Source: Hamadaea sp013361475
GTDB taxonomy: Bacteria; Actinomycetota; Actinomycetes; Mycobacteriales; Micromonosporaceae
NCBI RefSeq assembly: GCF_040654195.1
Contig: NZ_JBFAHM010000005.1
Span: forward strand, 515,758 to 579,757
DNA: 64,000 nucleotides
Reading direction: 5' to 3'
In this document: positions 8,159 through 19,139 of the stretch, piece by piece
How positions within the stretch are numbered: the first letter of the stretch is position 1
How the letters are laid out: each line of letters starts with the position of its first letter
The notes under the pieces: model-generated
Databases searched by the model: none
Told to the model about the DNA's origin: nothing
The model's input: the letters and a program-made list of their open reading frames with translations, nothing else
Position numbers and translations under genes: made by a program

Positions 8159-8629
8159 ATGAGCGGCAGCGTCAACCAGATGCGAGCACAGCGGTCGGGA
8201 CCGCTGCTGCTTCTGCTGCTGCTCCTCGCGGCCGGCGTCGCCGGGATGCACACGCTCGGCCACGCCTCCCACGCCACCCCCCACGGCACCCCCCACGGCT
8301 CCGGCATGAGCGCCCACGTGAGCGCCGCCGTCAGCGCTAGATCAGGGATGTCGGCCGAATCTTGGGGTGAGATTCGACCGGGAACCGTGATCCGGTGGGA
8401 AAGCGGATCCGGGCACCACGGGCCGATGACCGATCCGACCGTGATGTGCCTGGCGGTCCTCGGCGGGGTCGCCCTGATCGCCTTCGCGCTGATCCTGCTG
8501 TTCCGGAAGGCGGCCGCCACCCGCGTACGCCCGGCGCAGTCGCCCGCGCGCGGAAACAACCTCGGTCGCGGCCCACCGCGTACGCCGGTCGGTCTTCTCC
8601 TCGCCGACCTCTCGGTGTTGCGGAACTAG
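8159..8629 (+). CDS. DUF6153-like small membrane/secreted protein
   Basis: 156 aa. The N-terminal hydrophobic segment has a run of eight leucines (residues 15-22). A His/Gly/Met region HTLGHASHATPHGTPHG (about 31-47) comes next, then a second transmembrane helix (about 98-120) and a basic tail. His/Met-rich membrane proteins of this size next to DUF305 and copper ATPase genes are common in actinobacteria, so a metal-related role is inferred. The start lies directly after the CsoR-like site, so the mRNA is probably nearly leaderless. Residues about 60-79 (RSGMSAESWGEIRPGTVIRW) are encoded by a degenerate copy of the 59-bp palindromic element, which adds a segment unlikely to be ancestral. Confidence 0.7.
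   Translation: MSGSVNQMRAQRSGPLLLLLLLLAAGVAGMHTLGHASHATPHGTPHGSGMSAHVSAAVSARSGMSAESWGEIRPGTVIRWESGSGHHGPMTDPTVMCLAVLGGVALIAFALILLFRKAAATRVRPAQSPARGNNLGRGPPRTPVGLLLADLSVLRN
8337..8395. repeat. 59-bp palindromic element, copy 1 (inside DUF6153 gene)
   Basis: It aligns over the full 59 bases with the intergenic copies at 21607, 29995, 31854 and 41752. It keeps the central CGAATCTTG and GATTCGACCG blocks and both ends. It is the most diverged copy and no longer a perfect palindrome. It is read through without a stop in the host gene. Confidence 0.85.
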
Positions 8630-8682
8630 GACGCCTGGCTCGTCCAGCGTCCGGAATGTCCGTCCATAGAGGAGAAAACTTC

Positions 8683-9288
8683 ATGAACCGCATCGTCAGC
8701 CGGGTCTTCCTGCTCGGCATCGTTCCCCTGGCCGCCGTCGCGCTCGGCGCGTGCAGCGACACCGGCGACACCGGCATGCCCGGGATGAACCACGGCACGA
8801 CGTCCTCCGCCTCGGCCCCGGCGTCGGGTACGGCGAACGCCGCCGACGTCGAGTTCGCGCAGATGATGATCGTCCACCACCGGCAGGCCGTCGAGATGGC
8901 CACGCTCGCCGAGACCCGGGCGAACGACGCCGAGGTGAAGACGCTGGCCGCCCAGATCAAGGGAGCACAGCAGCCGGAGATCGACAAGATGACCGGCTGG
9001 CTCACCGCCTGGGGCCGTCCGACCGCCGCGCCGATGGGCCACGACATGCAGAGCATGCCCGGCCTCATGAGCGACGACGAGATGAAGCAACTCGCCGCCG
9101 CGCGGGGCACCGCGTTCGACAAGAAGTTCGCGCAGCTGATGATCGCCCATCATCAAGGGGCGATCGAGATGGCGAACGGCGTCCTGGCCAATGGAGCCGA
9201 TCCGCAGGTGAAGGCGCTCGCCCAGGCGATCGTCTCGGCCCAGACCACCGAGGTCGCCCAGCTGCAGAAGATCGTCGGCCGGCTCTGA
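8683..9288 (+). CDS. DUF305 lipoprotein, copper-associated
   Basis: 201 aa. The lipoprotein signal peptide ends at the lipobox LGAC (Cys near residue 25), so it is predicted to be anchored outside the membrane. A GMPGMNHG Met/His motif follows, then two DUF305 halves with matching motifs, FAQMMIVHHRQAVEMA (about 64-79) and FAQLMIAHHQGAIEMA (about 149-164). Each offers an HH pair and methionines suited to metal binding. DUF305 proteins are ferritin-like four-helix bundles often found in copper loci. GAGGAG is nine bases before the ATG. It lies between the DUF6153 gene and the P1B ATPase, all on the same strand. Confidence 0.85.
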   Translation: MNRIVSRVFLLGIVPLAAVALGACSDTGDTGMPGMNHGTTSSASAPASGTANAADVEFAQMMIVHHRQAVEMATLAETRANDAEVKTLAAQIKGAQQPEIDKMTGWLTAWGRPTAAPMGHDMQSMPGLMSDDEMKQLAAARGTAFDKKFAQLMIAHHQGAIEMANGVLANGADPQVKALAQAIVSAQTTEVAQLQKIVGRL

Positions 9289-9294
9289 TCCTGA

Positions 9295-9332
9295 CCGCCC
9301 GGGCAGGAGGACGAGTACGCCTGCCCGGGCGG
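9295..9332. terminator. Hairpin between DUF305 and ATPase genes
   Basis: Arms CCGCCCGGGCAG (9295-9306) and CTGCCCGGGCGG (9321-9332) are perfect over 12 bp with a 14-base loop. Because the ATPase follows on the same strand 22 bases later, this is probably a partial terminator or a mRNA processing stem that lowers ATPase expression. Confidence 0.55.
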
Positions 9333-9354
9333 CATCCGCGTAAGGGAACCTGAC

Positions 9355-11876
<2,522 letters not shown>

Positions 11877-11880
<4 letters not shown>

Positions 11881-13166
11881 TCGCTTGAGGACCGCCGGGG
11901 CGCGAGCCGCAACCGGGCCTTGGTGATGGCCCGGCCGGTGACCTCGACCACCTCGGCGGTGAAGCCGGGCGCCTTCACGACGTCGCCGGGCTGGTCCGGA
12001 ATCCGGCCGAGCCGGTCGAGGATCAGCCCGGCCACGGTCGTGTAGTCCATGTCGCCGAGGCGCTCCACGTCGATGCCGAGGTCGGGCAGGTCGTGGATGG
12101 GGAACGCGCCCGGGACGAGCAGTACGCCGTCCGCCTCGGTCACGACCTCTTGGATGTCGCGGTCGGTCTCGTCGTAGATCTCGCCGACGACCTCCTCGAC
12201 GAGGTCCTCCATCGTGATGATGCCGTCGATGGCGCCGCGCTCGTCGACGATGAGCGCGAACTGCTCATGCTGCTGGCGCAACTGCCGCATCGCGTCGGAG
12301 ACCGACAGGGTCTCCGGCATCAGCACAGCCGCCCGTACGCGATCCGCCGCGGTCTGGCTCCGGTCGCCGCCGAGCAGATCCCGCAGGTGGACGACGCCGT
12401 AGACGTCGTCGAGGCCTTCCGGGCCGACGACCGGCGCCCGCGTGTGCCCGGACTCGGCGAGCCGGACCAGCGCCTCGTCCACCGTCATCGCGACCGGCAG
12501 CGTCGTGACGTCCCGCCGGGGTACGAGGATCTCGCGGACCATCCGTTCGGTGATCTCGAACGCGCCGGAGATGATCTCGCGTTGCTGCGGCGTGAAACCG
12601 CGCTGCGCCACCACGAGTTCACGGATCTCCTCGGCGCTGATCTCCTCGCGGGCCGCACGAGGGTCGCCGCCGGTCAGCGCCACGATGAGGTCGGTCGCCT
12701 TGCCCAGCAGCCACACCACCGGGCGGGACGCGACCGCCATCCAGTCCAGCGGACGGGCGGCGATCAGCGCCCAGCTCTCGGCGCGCTGCATGGCGATGCG
12801 CTTGGGAGCCAGCTCGCCCAGGACGAGCGTGACGAAGGTCAGCACGATCGTGACGAGCACGATCGCGGCGGGCTCCGCGGCGGTGCCGAGGAACGACAAG
12901 GGTTCCACCAACGGCTTGGCCAGCGACACGGCGGCTGCGGCCGACGCGAGGAAGCCGGCCAGCGTGATGCCGATCTGGATGGTGGCGAGGAAGCGGTTCG
13001 GGTCACGCGACAGGCGGGCCAGTACGCGCCCGCCCCGCGAGGAGCGCTCCAGCCGCTGAATCTGGCTCTCCCGCAGGGAGATGAGGGCCATCTCACTGCC
13101 CGAGAGCGCGCCGTTGACCAGTACGAGAATCAGGACAAGCACCACTTGGGTGCCGTATCCGCCCAC
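11877..13166 (-). CDS. CNNM/CorC-type membrane protein (hemolysin family, CBS domains)
   Basis: 429 aa. The N-terminal CNNM/DUF21 domain has about four membrane helices (about residues 1-190, with SGSEMALIS near 22-30). A CBS pair follows (about 205-330, including HTRAPVVG and DERGAIDGIITMEDLVEE) and then a CorC_HlyC domain (about 345-425). This family is linked to magnesium or other divalent cation transport or regulation; the hemolysin label is historical. The ATG at 13166 is followed by a hydrophobic start typical of the family. It is convergent with the copper ATPase and shares the TTAA stop overlap. A metal-efflux connection to that neighbour is possible but not shown. Confidence 0.87.
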
Positions 13167-13260
13167 GGTCTGAGCTCACTCCTTCACGCGTAGTGGCCAC
13201 CACCGTACCTTGGTCGCTCACGTTCCGGTCGCGCCGTGAACCAGACGTCGCGTGAGAACA

Positions 13261-13294
13261 TTCGGCCGCCCGGGCAACCACCCGGGCGGCCGAA
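13261..13294. promoter_or_regulatory. Strong hairpin in the sigma factor leader
   Basis: Perfect 14-bp arms (13261-13274 and 13281-13294, core CGGCCGCCCGGG) enclose the loop CAACCA. It lies 13 bases before the GTG of the sigma gene, directly next to its GGAAGG. Flanking genes are divergent, so it is not an ordinary read-through terminator. Confidence 0.6.
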
Positions 13295-13307
13295 CCGTGG
13301 AAGGACC

Positions 13308-13817
13308 GTGACGGATCGAACCGCGACCAGCCGAGCCGACCAGGCGTACGTCGACTTCGTCGAGGCAGCCTGGCAACGGCATCTGCGGCTGGCGCTGCTG
13401 CTGACCGGCGATCGATGGCAGGCGGAGGAACTGCTCCAGGACAGTCTGGTGCGGATCTACGAGCGGTGGCGGCGGCTGTCGCGAACCGACGACCTCCACG
13501 CGTACCTCCGCAAGGTGCTGGTCAACAACCACACCTCGATCTGGCGCCGACGCCGCCGGGAGAACCTCGTCCAGGAAGTCCCCGACCGGCCCGGGCCGTC
13601 GGACGACATCTCCGCCGAAGCCCTGGCGGTACGCGACGCGCTGCGGTCGCTGCCGCCGAAGCAGCGAGCGGTAGTGGTCCTGCGGCACTACGAGGACCTG
13701 CCCGAACGGGAGATCGCCCGGGTGCTCGGCTGTTCGCCGGGCACCGTCAAGAGCCAGCACTCCAAGGCGCTGGCCAAGCTCCGTCACGTCCTGTCCGAAC
13801 CGGTGAGAAGTAGGTGA
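13308..13817 (+). CDS. SigE-family ECF RNA polymerase sigma factor
   Basis: 169 aa from the GTG at 13308 with GGAAGG about four bases upstream. Region 2 lies at about residues 18-85 (DFVEAAWQRHLRLALLLTGD, then ELLQDSLVRIYERW). Region 4 lies at about 105-165 with a helix-turn-helix LPEREIARVLGCSPGTVKSQ. It directs transcription of an unknown regulon. The next gene begins inside its stop codon (GTGA) and encodes a membrane protein likely to control it. The upstream hairpin suggests regulation of translation or transcript stability. Confidence 0.9.
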   Translation: MTDRTATSRADQAYVDFVEAAWQRHLRLALLLTGDRWQAEELLQDSLVRIYERWRRLSRTDDLHAYLRKVLVNNHTSIWRRRRRENLVQEVPDRPGPSDDISAEALAVRDALRSLPPKQRAVVVLRHYEDLPEREIARVLGCSPGTVKSQHSKALAKLRHVLSEPVRSR

Positions 13818-14692
13818 CTCATATGCACGAAGAGCAGCTCACGGACCGGCTGCACGAGCTGGCCGAGGTTCCGTCGTCGGCCGCGCCGACCGGGCGGCTG
13901 CTGGAGCGGGGCCGCCGCGCCCGGCACCGGCGAGCCGCGGTGACCAGCGCGTCGCTGGCGGCGGTCGTCGCCCTCGGCGTCGTCGGGGTGGTCGCGGCCA
14001 CCGCCGGTACGCCCGACCGTCCGGCCGCGACGGCGAGCGCGGCCGATCCACGGCTGGAGCTGGTGGCGGCCGTGACGAAGAGCGAGAACATCAGCTATCG
14101 GATGCGGCTGACCACCGCCACTGCGTCGGGTCAGTCCCTCATGACCTACGAGGGCGCGTTCGATCCGACGACCGACACCGGCTACGTCCGGGCGCCGCAG
14201 GACGACTCGGTCATGGTCGAACTCCTGATCAACGGCACCCGGTACATCGGCGGGGAGCGGCCGGAGAGCCCGCTGCCGGCCGACAAGGGAGCCGGTGAGA
14301 CGTACGGTCGCTACGGCCAGTACCCGGGCAAGTTCGACCACCTGTCCATCTACGGTGACTCGGACACCGTCGTGGGCGCGGTCGCACCCGACCCGGCCGC
14401 ACTGTTCAAGGCGCTGAAGGCCCATGACGCGACGGTGACCCGGCAGCCGGACGGCTCGGTGCACTTCGCGTACGCCGAGTCGTCGGACAAGGGGCTGACC
14501 AGCACCAACACCTCCGGCGACGTCACCTTCGACGCCGACGGCCGGGTGGCGAAGGTCGTGATGACCTTCCAGTGGCAGACCACCGTCAAGGGCAAGTTCC
14601 AGAGCGGCACGGTCGTCTCGACCCTCCAGCTGTCGGACTACGGCGTCTCGGTGCAGGTCCAGCGCCCCACGGACGTAGTGCCCGCCACCTGA
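13814..14692 (+). CDS. Membrane-anchored putative anti-sigma/partner protein
   Basis: 292 aa. A short cytoplasmic N-terminus (1-40, rich in Arg near 28-40) precedes one transmembrane helix (about 42-64) and a secreted domain (about 80-292) with beta-rich LppX/LolA-like character. Start GTG at 13814 overlaps the sigma factor stop, indicating co-translation; an ATG at 13823 is an alternative. SigE-type sigma genes in actinomycetes are commonly followed by such single-pass proteins. The anti-sigma role is inferred from position and topology only, since no zinc HCC motif of ZAS anti-sigma factors is present. The outer domain might sense an envelope ligand. Confidence 0.7.
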   Translation: MTHMHEEQLTDRLHELAEVPSSAAPTGRLLERGRRARHRRAAVTSASLAAVVALGVVGVVAATAGTPDRPAATASAADPRLELVAAVTKSENISYRMRLTTATASGQSLMTYEGAFDPTTDTGYVRAPQDDSVMVELLINGTRYIGGERPESPLPADKGAGETYGRYGQYPGKFDHLSIYGDSDTVVGAVAPDPAALFKALKAHDATVTRQPDGSVHFAYAESSDKGLTSTNTSGDVTFDADGRVAKVVMTFQWQTTVKGKFQSGTVVSTLQLSDYGVSVQVQRPTDVVPAT

Positions 14693-14697
14693 CCCAG

Positions 14698-14745
14698 CGG
14701 CCCGCCGACCGGCTACGGATCACCTCGTAGCCGGTCGGCGGGCCG
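14698..14745. terminator. Strong terminator hairpin
   Basis: Perfect 20-bp arms (14698-14717 and 14726-14745) with an 8-base loop begin five bases after the stop of the sigma partner gene. No T tract follows. Confidence 0.8.
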
Positions 14746-14844
14746 CTCCGTGGTGGGTTCCGTGGTCGTCACGGATGTGGGCGGGGCGCTCTGGGCGGGA
14801 AGCTGATCTCACCGAACGAGATGACAGCTGAAGGAGCGACCACC

Positions 14845-15315
14845 ATGGCCACCACGAAGACCGCCTCGAAGACCGCCGAGATCTCGAAGACCGCGTCTTA
14901 CGACGGGTTCACCGAGGCCGAGCGCAGCGCGATGAAGGAGCGGGCCAAGGAGCTGAAGGTGCGGGGCGCTAAGGGTCCGAAGGTGGATCCCGAGCTCGAC
15001 GTGCTCGCGAAGATCGCCGAGATGAACGAATCCGACCGGGCGATCGCTGAGAAGATTCACGCCCTCGTCAAGGCGAACGCGCCCGTGCTGACCGCGAAGA
15101 CCTGGTACGGCATGCCGGCGTACGCCCGGGACGGCAAGGTCGTGTGCCATTTCCAGCCGGCTGCGAAGTTCAACACCCGTTACGCCATGCTCGGCTTCAG
15201 CGACCAGGCCAACCTCGACGACGGCGCCATGTGGCCCGCGTACTACGCGATCACGGGAATCACCGACGCGGACGAGAAGAAGCTCGCCGCCCTCCTCCAG
15301 CAAGCCGTCGCCTGA
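14845..15315 (+). CDS. DUF1801 (YdhG-like) protein
   Basis: 156 aa. Lys/Ala-rich N-terminus (1-25), then a DUF1801 fold (about 50-150) with VLTAKTWYGMPAYARDGKVVCHF. The fold is shared with Bacillus YdhG, sometimes annotated as an iron chaperone, but function is unproven. The ATG at 14845 has GAAGGAG eight bases before it, which is better than the in-frame ATG at 14821. The gene stands alone between terminators. Confidence 0.8.
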   Translation: MATTKTASKTAEISKTASYDGFTEAERSAMKERAKELKVRGAKGPKVDPELDVLAKIAEMNESDRAIAEKIHALVKANAPVLTAKTWYGMPAYARDGKVVCHFQPAAKFNTRYAMLGFSDQANLDDGAMWPAYYAITGITDADEKKLAALLQQAVA

Positions 15316-15328
15316 CGTGAATCGAAAC

Positions 15329-15355
15329 GGCCGGGGCCGCACGCTGGCCCCGGCC
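15329..15355. terminator. Bidirectional terminator between convergent genes
   Basis: GGCCGGGGCC (15329-15338) and GGCCCCGGCC (15346-15355) with a 7-base loop lie between the DUF1801 stop and the convergent hypothetical gene stop. Confidence 0.75.
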
Positions 15356-15361
15356 AGATCG

Positions 15362-15817
15362 TCATTGCGGATCGGGCCAGGTCAGGGACATCAGCAGGTC
15401 CATGAAGGCCGCGAGCGAGCACGGGCGGGCGGTCAGGCGGTGGCGGGCGCCGTCGGCTTCCCAGACCGCGGTGAACCCGGAATCGTCCGGATGGACCCCG
15501 ATTCGATGGCCGCCGAGGCTGATCGAGGCCAGCCGCCGCGCGAGGTCGCCTTCGTCGAGCCCGACCGTGGAGTGCAGGCTGACCAGCTTTCCGTCGTCGG
15601 TCGCGTAGGCGGCGTACCGCTGAGAAGGCGTGCGGATCCGGCTGCCGGCGACGGGCCGCCAACCGGGCGGGAGCGCGGGCAGACGCCACGACGGCGCCGC
15701 GCTGACGTGCGGACCGCGCAGCAGCGGAAGGTCGAGGGGGACGTCGAGCAGCAGGGGCCGGAGGGCGCGGGTGGTCGCGAGCAAGGCGGGCTCCATCTTC
15801 GTGGGACGGTCGGCCAT
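15362..15817 (-). CDS. Conserved hypothetical protein
   Basis: 151 aa, soluble, no signal peptide or membrane helix. Codon use matches neighbours. A GHRIGVHPDDSGFTAVWE stretch and a C-terminal LMSLTWPDPQ are visible, but I do not recognise the family. It starts at an ATG (15817) 63 bases upstream of the next minus-strand gene's stop. It may be co-transcribed with the membrane protein gene at 15881-17158. Confidence 0.6.
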   Translation of the reverse strand: MADRPTKMEPALLATTRALRPLLLDVPLDLPLLRGPHVSAAPSWRLPALPPGWRPVAGSRIRTPSQRYAAYATDDGKLVSLHSTVGLDEGDLARRLASISLGGHRIGVHPDDSGFTAVWEADGARHRLTARPCSLAAFMDLLMSLTWPDPQ

Positions 15818-15880
15818 CGGAGCCCGGCGCTGCGCTCCTCGATACCCTGCCTGATCAGACCGCTTTCTGGGAAGGAGAGC

Positions 15881-17158
15881 TCAGGAAGTGGGACGCTTGC
15901 GATCGATGCGGTAGTGCAGGACCAGGAACGGCAGCCCGAACACCCAGAACGCGTGCTCGGCCCGTAACTGACCGTTGTCCGAGTAGACATCGAGCTGTTC
16001 GGCGAATCCCGCGACCTCGGCCGCGGTCAGCTCGCCGGAGTCCGGATCGATGAAGGTCAGGTAGTGGCCCGGCTGGTCGAGATCGCTGCGGCTGCTCAGG
16101 ACCAGGCCGCCGCCCGGCCGGGTGCGTGGGGCGAGGGTGGCGGTGAAACTGGCCTGCGGCAACGGGAAGCCGACGCTGACGTAGCCCCGGCCGTCGCGAC
16201 GGTACGTCGTGTAGATGCCGACGTAGATGGGTTCGTCGGTGTCGGCGTAGGAGCGGATCCAGCCGCGGACGACCGGCTGGTCCGGGCGGGTGACGGTGTC
16301 GATCCGGCTGACCACGCCGCGCTGCGTCTCGCGCTGGTTCATCGGCACGTTGGCCTGGCCGAGCGGGCGTGCCACCAAGTAGCGGTACAACAGATAGCCG
16401 GGCCGCACCCACAGCCGCCAGCGCGGCACGATGTCCAAGGTGAACCGGGTGGTGTGCTCGTAGAACTCGCGCACCAGCGGGTCCAGGCCCGCCGGGTCGA
16501 ACTCCGGCCCGGCCAGGTCGTCCAGCGACGCCACGATGCCCACGTCGGCGGCGGCCGGGGTGTAGGCCCCGCCGACCACCTCGGCCAGGTCGCGCACATA
16601 GCCCGTGCCGACATATTTGGTACGCGCGGCGAGCGGAACCACGAACGGCAGGTCTTCCGGGCGTACGCGTTCGGCGAGGAGGCTGACCTGGGGATCCCGG
16701 AAGATGAGGGCGGACAGGCAACGGAAGGCGACCACGACGACGGTGGCCACGACGGCGGGCGTCACCTCCGGCCACAGCCCGCCGAGACCCCAGCCGAGGC
16801 CGACGCCGACGACCGGCCCGAGCAGCACCTTCTGCGGGCGCAGACCCATCGCGCCGGCCAGCAGACCGGCGAGCAGCCCGATGACGATCGGCCCCCAGCC
16901 GGTGACGACGCCGAGCAGCCAGCCCAACGGGGCGGCGAGCGCGCCGCTCATCACGATGCGCGACCACAGCGCCGGAATCTCACCCGGCTGCTGACGGGAC
17001 CGGGCGACCGCCTCGCAGACGGCCAGGACGACCGCCCCGGCGACCGCGCCGATCGCGACTGCGACGCCGCCCGCGCCCGCCGTCAGCGAAGCCCCCGCGA
17101 TCGCGCCCAACACCGCGGTGAACGCGGGCGAGCCCTTCTGCTGTCCCTGTTGTGCCAC
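15881..17158 (-). CDS. Membrane protein with large soluble C-terminal domain, unknown function
   Basis: 425 aa. Four to six predicted membrane helices lie in residues 12-155 (AIAGASLTAGAGGVAVAIGAVAG, then PIVIGLLAGLLAGAMGL). A soluble domain of about 270 residues follows, with RWRLWVRPGYLLYRYLVARPLGQANVP and paired Tyr/Trp motifs. No known domain is recognised. The ATG at 17158 opens with MAQQGQQKG. A 73-bp palindromic element lies 28 bases upstream of the start, inside its presumed promoter region. Confidence 0.7.
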   Translation of the reverse strand: MAQQGQQKGSPAFTAVLGAIAGASLTAGAGGVAVAIGAVAGAVVLAVCEAVARSRQQPGEIPALWSRIVMSGALAAPLGWLLGVVTGWGPIVIGLLAGLLAGAMGLRPQKVLLGPVVGVGLGWGLGGLWPEVTPAVVATVVVVAFRCLSALIFRDPQVSLLAERVRPEDLPFVVPLAARTKYVGTGYVRDLAEVVGGAYTPAAADVGIVASLDDLAGPEFDPAGLDPLVREFYEHTTRFTLDIVPRWRLWVRPGYLLYRYLVARPLGQANVPMNQRETQRGVVSRIDTVTRPDQPVVRGWIRSYADTDEPIYVGIYTTYRRDGRGYVSVGFPLPQASFTATLAPRTRPGGGLVLSSRSDLDQPGHYLTFIDPDSGELTAAEVAGFAEQLDVYSDNGQLRAEHAFWVFGLPFLVLHYRIDRKRPTS

Positions 17159-17186
17159 GCGGCGAATCTATCGTGTCGCGCTTACA

Positions 17187-17259
17187 TGATCATTGCGCCA
17201 GCCATGCTGTTTCACGGAGCGAAATGTCCGCTCAAACAGCGTGGCCGGCGCAATGATCA
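17187..17259. repeat. 73-bp palindromic element, copy 1
   Basis: Ends are TGATCATTGCGCC and its complement. Outer arms of 26 bp (17187-17212 and 17234-17259) pair with two mismatches around a 21-base centre holding GAGCG/CGCTC. A second element of identical length is at 62514-62586. Confidence 0.85.
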
Positions 17260-17272
17260 CGCCTGGGGGAGG

Positions 17273-17626
17273 TCAGGCGTGGCTGGACCGGCGAGCCCGC
17301 CGCGGGTGCGTCTCCCGGTACGCGTAGAACGGCCGGGCCACGGCGGCGACGATGGCGACGCCGATCACGGCGACGGCGACCTGAATCGCCAGTTCCGCCC
17401 AGCTCCACGAGAAGTGCCAGTTCACCGAGTTCCAGTCGAGGGCCGCCCGGGCGTCGTCGGAGACGCCGAGCCGCTTGGCCGCCCACGAGCCGGCGAGGGC
17501 GCCGCCGAAGCCGATCAGCCAGGTCGCCAAGATGCCGATGCTCTGCTTGCCCGGCAGCACCAGGCGAGCCAGCGTTCCGACCACGAGGCCGATCAGGATG
17601 GCGCTGAGAACGTCGTCAATCCGCAT
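17273..17626 (-). CDS. GlsB/YeaQ/YmgE-family small membrane protein
   Basis: 117 aa from the ATG at 17626, with GGAG ten bases upstream. Three membrane helices are predicted. The motif IGLVVGTLARLVLPGKQSIG (about 12-31) followed by a Gly-rich helix is typical of this transglycosylase-associated stress family. A hydrophilic loop with three Trp residues and a third helix near 75-97 extend beyond the usual 80-90 aa. The C-terminus is Arg-rich. A general stress or envelope role is likely, but the mechanism is unknown. Confidence 0.75.
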   Translation of the reverse strand: MRIDDVLSAILIGLVVGTLARLVLPGKQSIGILATWLIGFGGALAGSWAAKRLGVSDDARAALDWNSVNWHFSWSWAELAIQVAVAVIGVAIVAAVARPFYAYRETHPRRARRSSHA

Positions 17627-17753
17627 GTCGATCGCTCCATTCGCTTCAGTCTGCCGACTGCCATTGCCGAATCGCGCGATCGTCAAACCTCGACCCATCC
17701 TGACCAGCGGTTACGGTTCTGCCGCCGGTCGGGCGTACGTGGACGGTCCATAA

Positions 17754-17789
17754 CGGAAAGGCCGCGCGGCGAACCACGCGGCCTTTCCG
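17754..17789. terminator. Terminator hairpin
   Basis: CGGAAAGGCCGCG (17754-17766) and CGCGGCCTTTCCG (17777-17789) form a perfect 13-bp stem with a 10-base loop, 10 bases past the stop of the minus-strand membrane protein gene. Confidence 0.75.
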
Positions 17790-17799
17790 GGAGCGGACG

Positions 17800-18414
17800 T
17801 CACGCCGGGTCGGGCGTACGCCACAGCGCGACCGCGAGCCAGACGCATCCGGCGAGCATCAGGACGCCGTGACCGATGCGGACCGCCTCGCCAGTGAAGA
17901 ACTGCGGGATGAACAGCGCGAACCCGGCCCCGAACAGCAGACCCGACAGCTTGGGCAGGCTCGGATTCGGAAGTGCGCGGCGCCGCCAGACCGCGACGGC
18001 AGCCCAGACCGCGCCGACCCCGAGCAGCAGCAGGCCGACGAAGAAGGTGGCGACGGCGGCCGGGTGGAAGCGAATGCTGTCGGAGAGGTCGAGCAGGTCC
18101 AGCGACTGGCCGTCCTTCACCTTGCCCGCGAGGGTGTTGAGCGCGAAGTCCTCCGCGCCGTAGTAGGGCAGGGTCAGGCCCGCGCCGATCCACATGAGGA
18201 CCGCGGCGGTCTTGTCGACCCGGAAGAGCGCCAGCGGCACCAGGATGAAGCCGATCATCGCGAACAGATGGGTCGCCACCCACCAGGGCGAACCCATCGC
18301 GTGGAGAGCGCCCGCCGCGGTCGACTCGTCGGCCCAGGGACGCAGTGCGGGATAGAGGAAGAAGAGGACGCCGGACACGGCGAGCGCGACAGCGGCGAGA
18401 CGGTTGCGGGACAT
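17800..18414 (-). CDS. Multi-pass membrane protein downstream of TetR
   Basis: 204 aa with five to six helices (for example VALAVSGVLFFLYPAL, WWVATHLFAMIGFILVPLAL and VATFFVGLLLLGVGAVWAAV). The start ATG at 18414 shares one base with the TetR stop, so the two are co-transcribed and coupled. This TetR-membrane protein pair is common in actinobacteria, but no substrate is evident. No ATPase or MFS motif is present. Confidence 0.75.
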   Translation of the reverse strand: MSRNRLAAVALAVSGVLFFLYPALRPWADESTAAGALHAMGSPWWVATHLFAMIGFILVPLALFRVDKTAAVLMWIGAGLTLPYYGAEDFALNTLAGKVKDGQSLDLLDLSDSIRFHPAAVATFFVGLLLLGVGAVWAAVAVWRRRALPNPSLPKLSGLLFGAGFALFIPQFFTGEAVRIGHGVLMLAGCVWLAVALWRTPDPA

Positions 18415-18998
18415 CAGGACTCCTGAGGGGTTTTCGCGGAAGGAAGGCTGGTCAGGAACATTCGGATGAGACGTTCGTAGGTTTCGTCGAGGTCCTGGGG
18501 CAGGCCGAAGCCGCCCGCCGACTCCAGGGAGGCGAACCCGTGGGTGATCACGCGTGCGGCGCGCATCGCGTGGACGAGGTCGGCGTCGGAGAGTTGCCAC
18601 GGCCGCAATGCTGCCCCCATCACTTCGAGGAGTCGCCGACCGGCGTCGGCGAACTCCGGCTGATGCAGCGGGTCGACCGGCATCGCCGCGTAGCGGGCGG
18701 GATGGGCGACCACGTAGGACCGGTAGACCCGCATCAGCGTCGCGACCGCGTCGGCTCCGCTGCGCCCGATGAGAGCGGTCGCGAACTGGTCGGACATCTC
18801 CCGCAGGAGGCGTACGCCGACGAGCGTGCGCAGGTCGGCGAGGTTGCTCACGTGCTTGTAGAGCGACGGAGCCGCCACCCCGCACCGTTCGGCGACGGCG
18901 GCCAGGGTCAGCCCGTCCAGTCCACGCTCGTCGACCAGGGCGATCGCGGTGTCGACGACCCGGTCCGGGGTGAGCCCCACCCTAGGCATCGGGACCAC
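18414..18998 (-). CDS. TetR-family transcriptional regulator
   Basis: 194 aa. The N-terminal helix-turn-helix (about 10-55, LTLAAVAERCGVAAPSLYKHV) is followed by an all-helical C-terminal domain with HPARYAAMPVDPLHQPEF, a WHG/TetR_C_33-type pattern. The ATG at 18998 is used; MPRVGL three codons later is possible. It probably represses its own operon with the membrane protein gene. A nearby inverted repeat (19035-19048) is a good operator candidate. Confidence 0.88.
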   Translation of the reverse strand: MVPMPRVGLTPDRVVDTAIALVDERGLDGLTLAAVAERCGVAAPSLYKHVSNLADLRTLVGVRLLREMSDQFATALIGRSGADAVATLMRVYRSYVVAHPARYAAMPVDPLHQPEFADAGRRLLEVMGAALRPWQLSDADLVHAMRAARVITHGFASLESAGGFGLPQDLDETYERLIRMFLTSLPSAKTPQES

Positions 18999-19034
18999 CG
19001 TCCCGGCCGGCGTCGAGCGCTTGGCTATCTCTCA

Positions 19035-19060
19035 TAGCTGTAAAGCTACGGTGCATAGCT
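19035..19060. promoter_or_regulatory. Candidate TetR operator
   Basis: TAGCT-GTAA-AGCTA (19035-19048) is a perfect 5-bp inverted repeat, and a third ATAGCT occurs at 19055-19060. It lies 37 bases upstream of the TetR start, between the divergent TetR and DJ-1/PfpI genes, so it might control both. Confidence 0.55.
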
Positions 19061-19139
19061 AAGGCTGTCAAGTGACCCGTTTCGCGCGTCCCAGCCCGGG
19101 TACGCCGATCGCATCCGACGAACGTGAAGGAGTGGCAGC

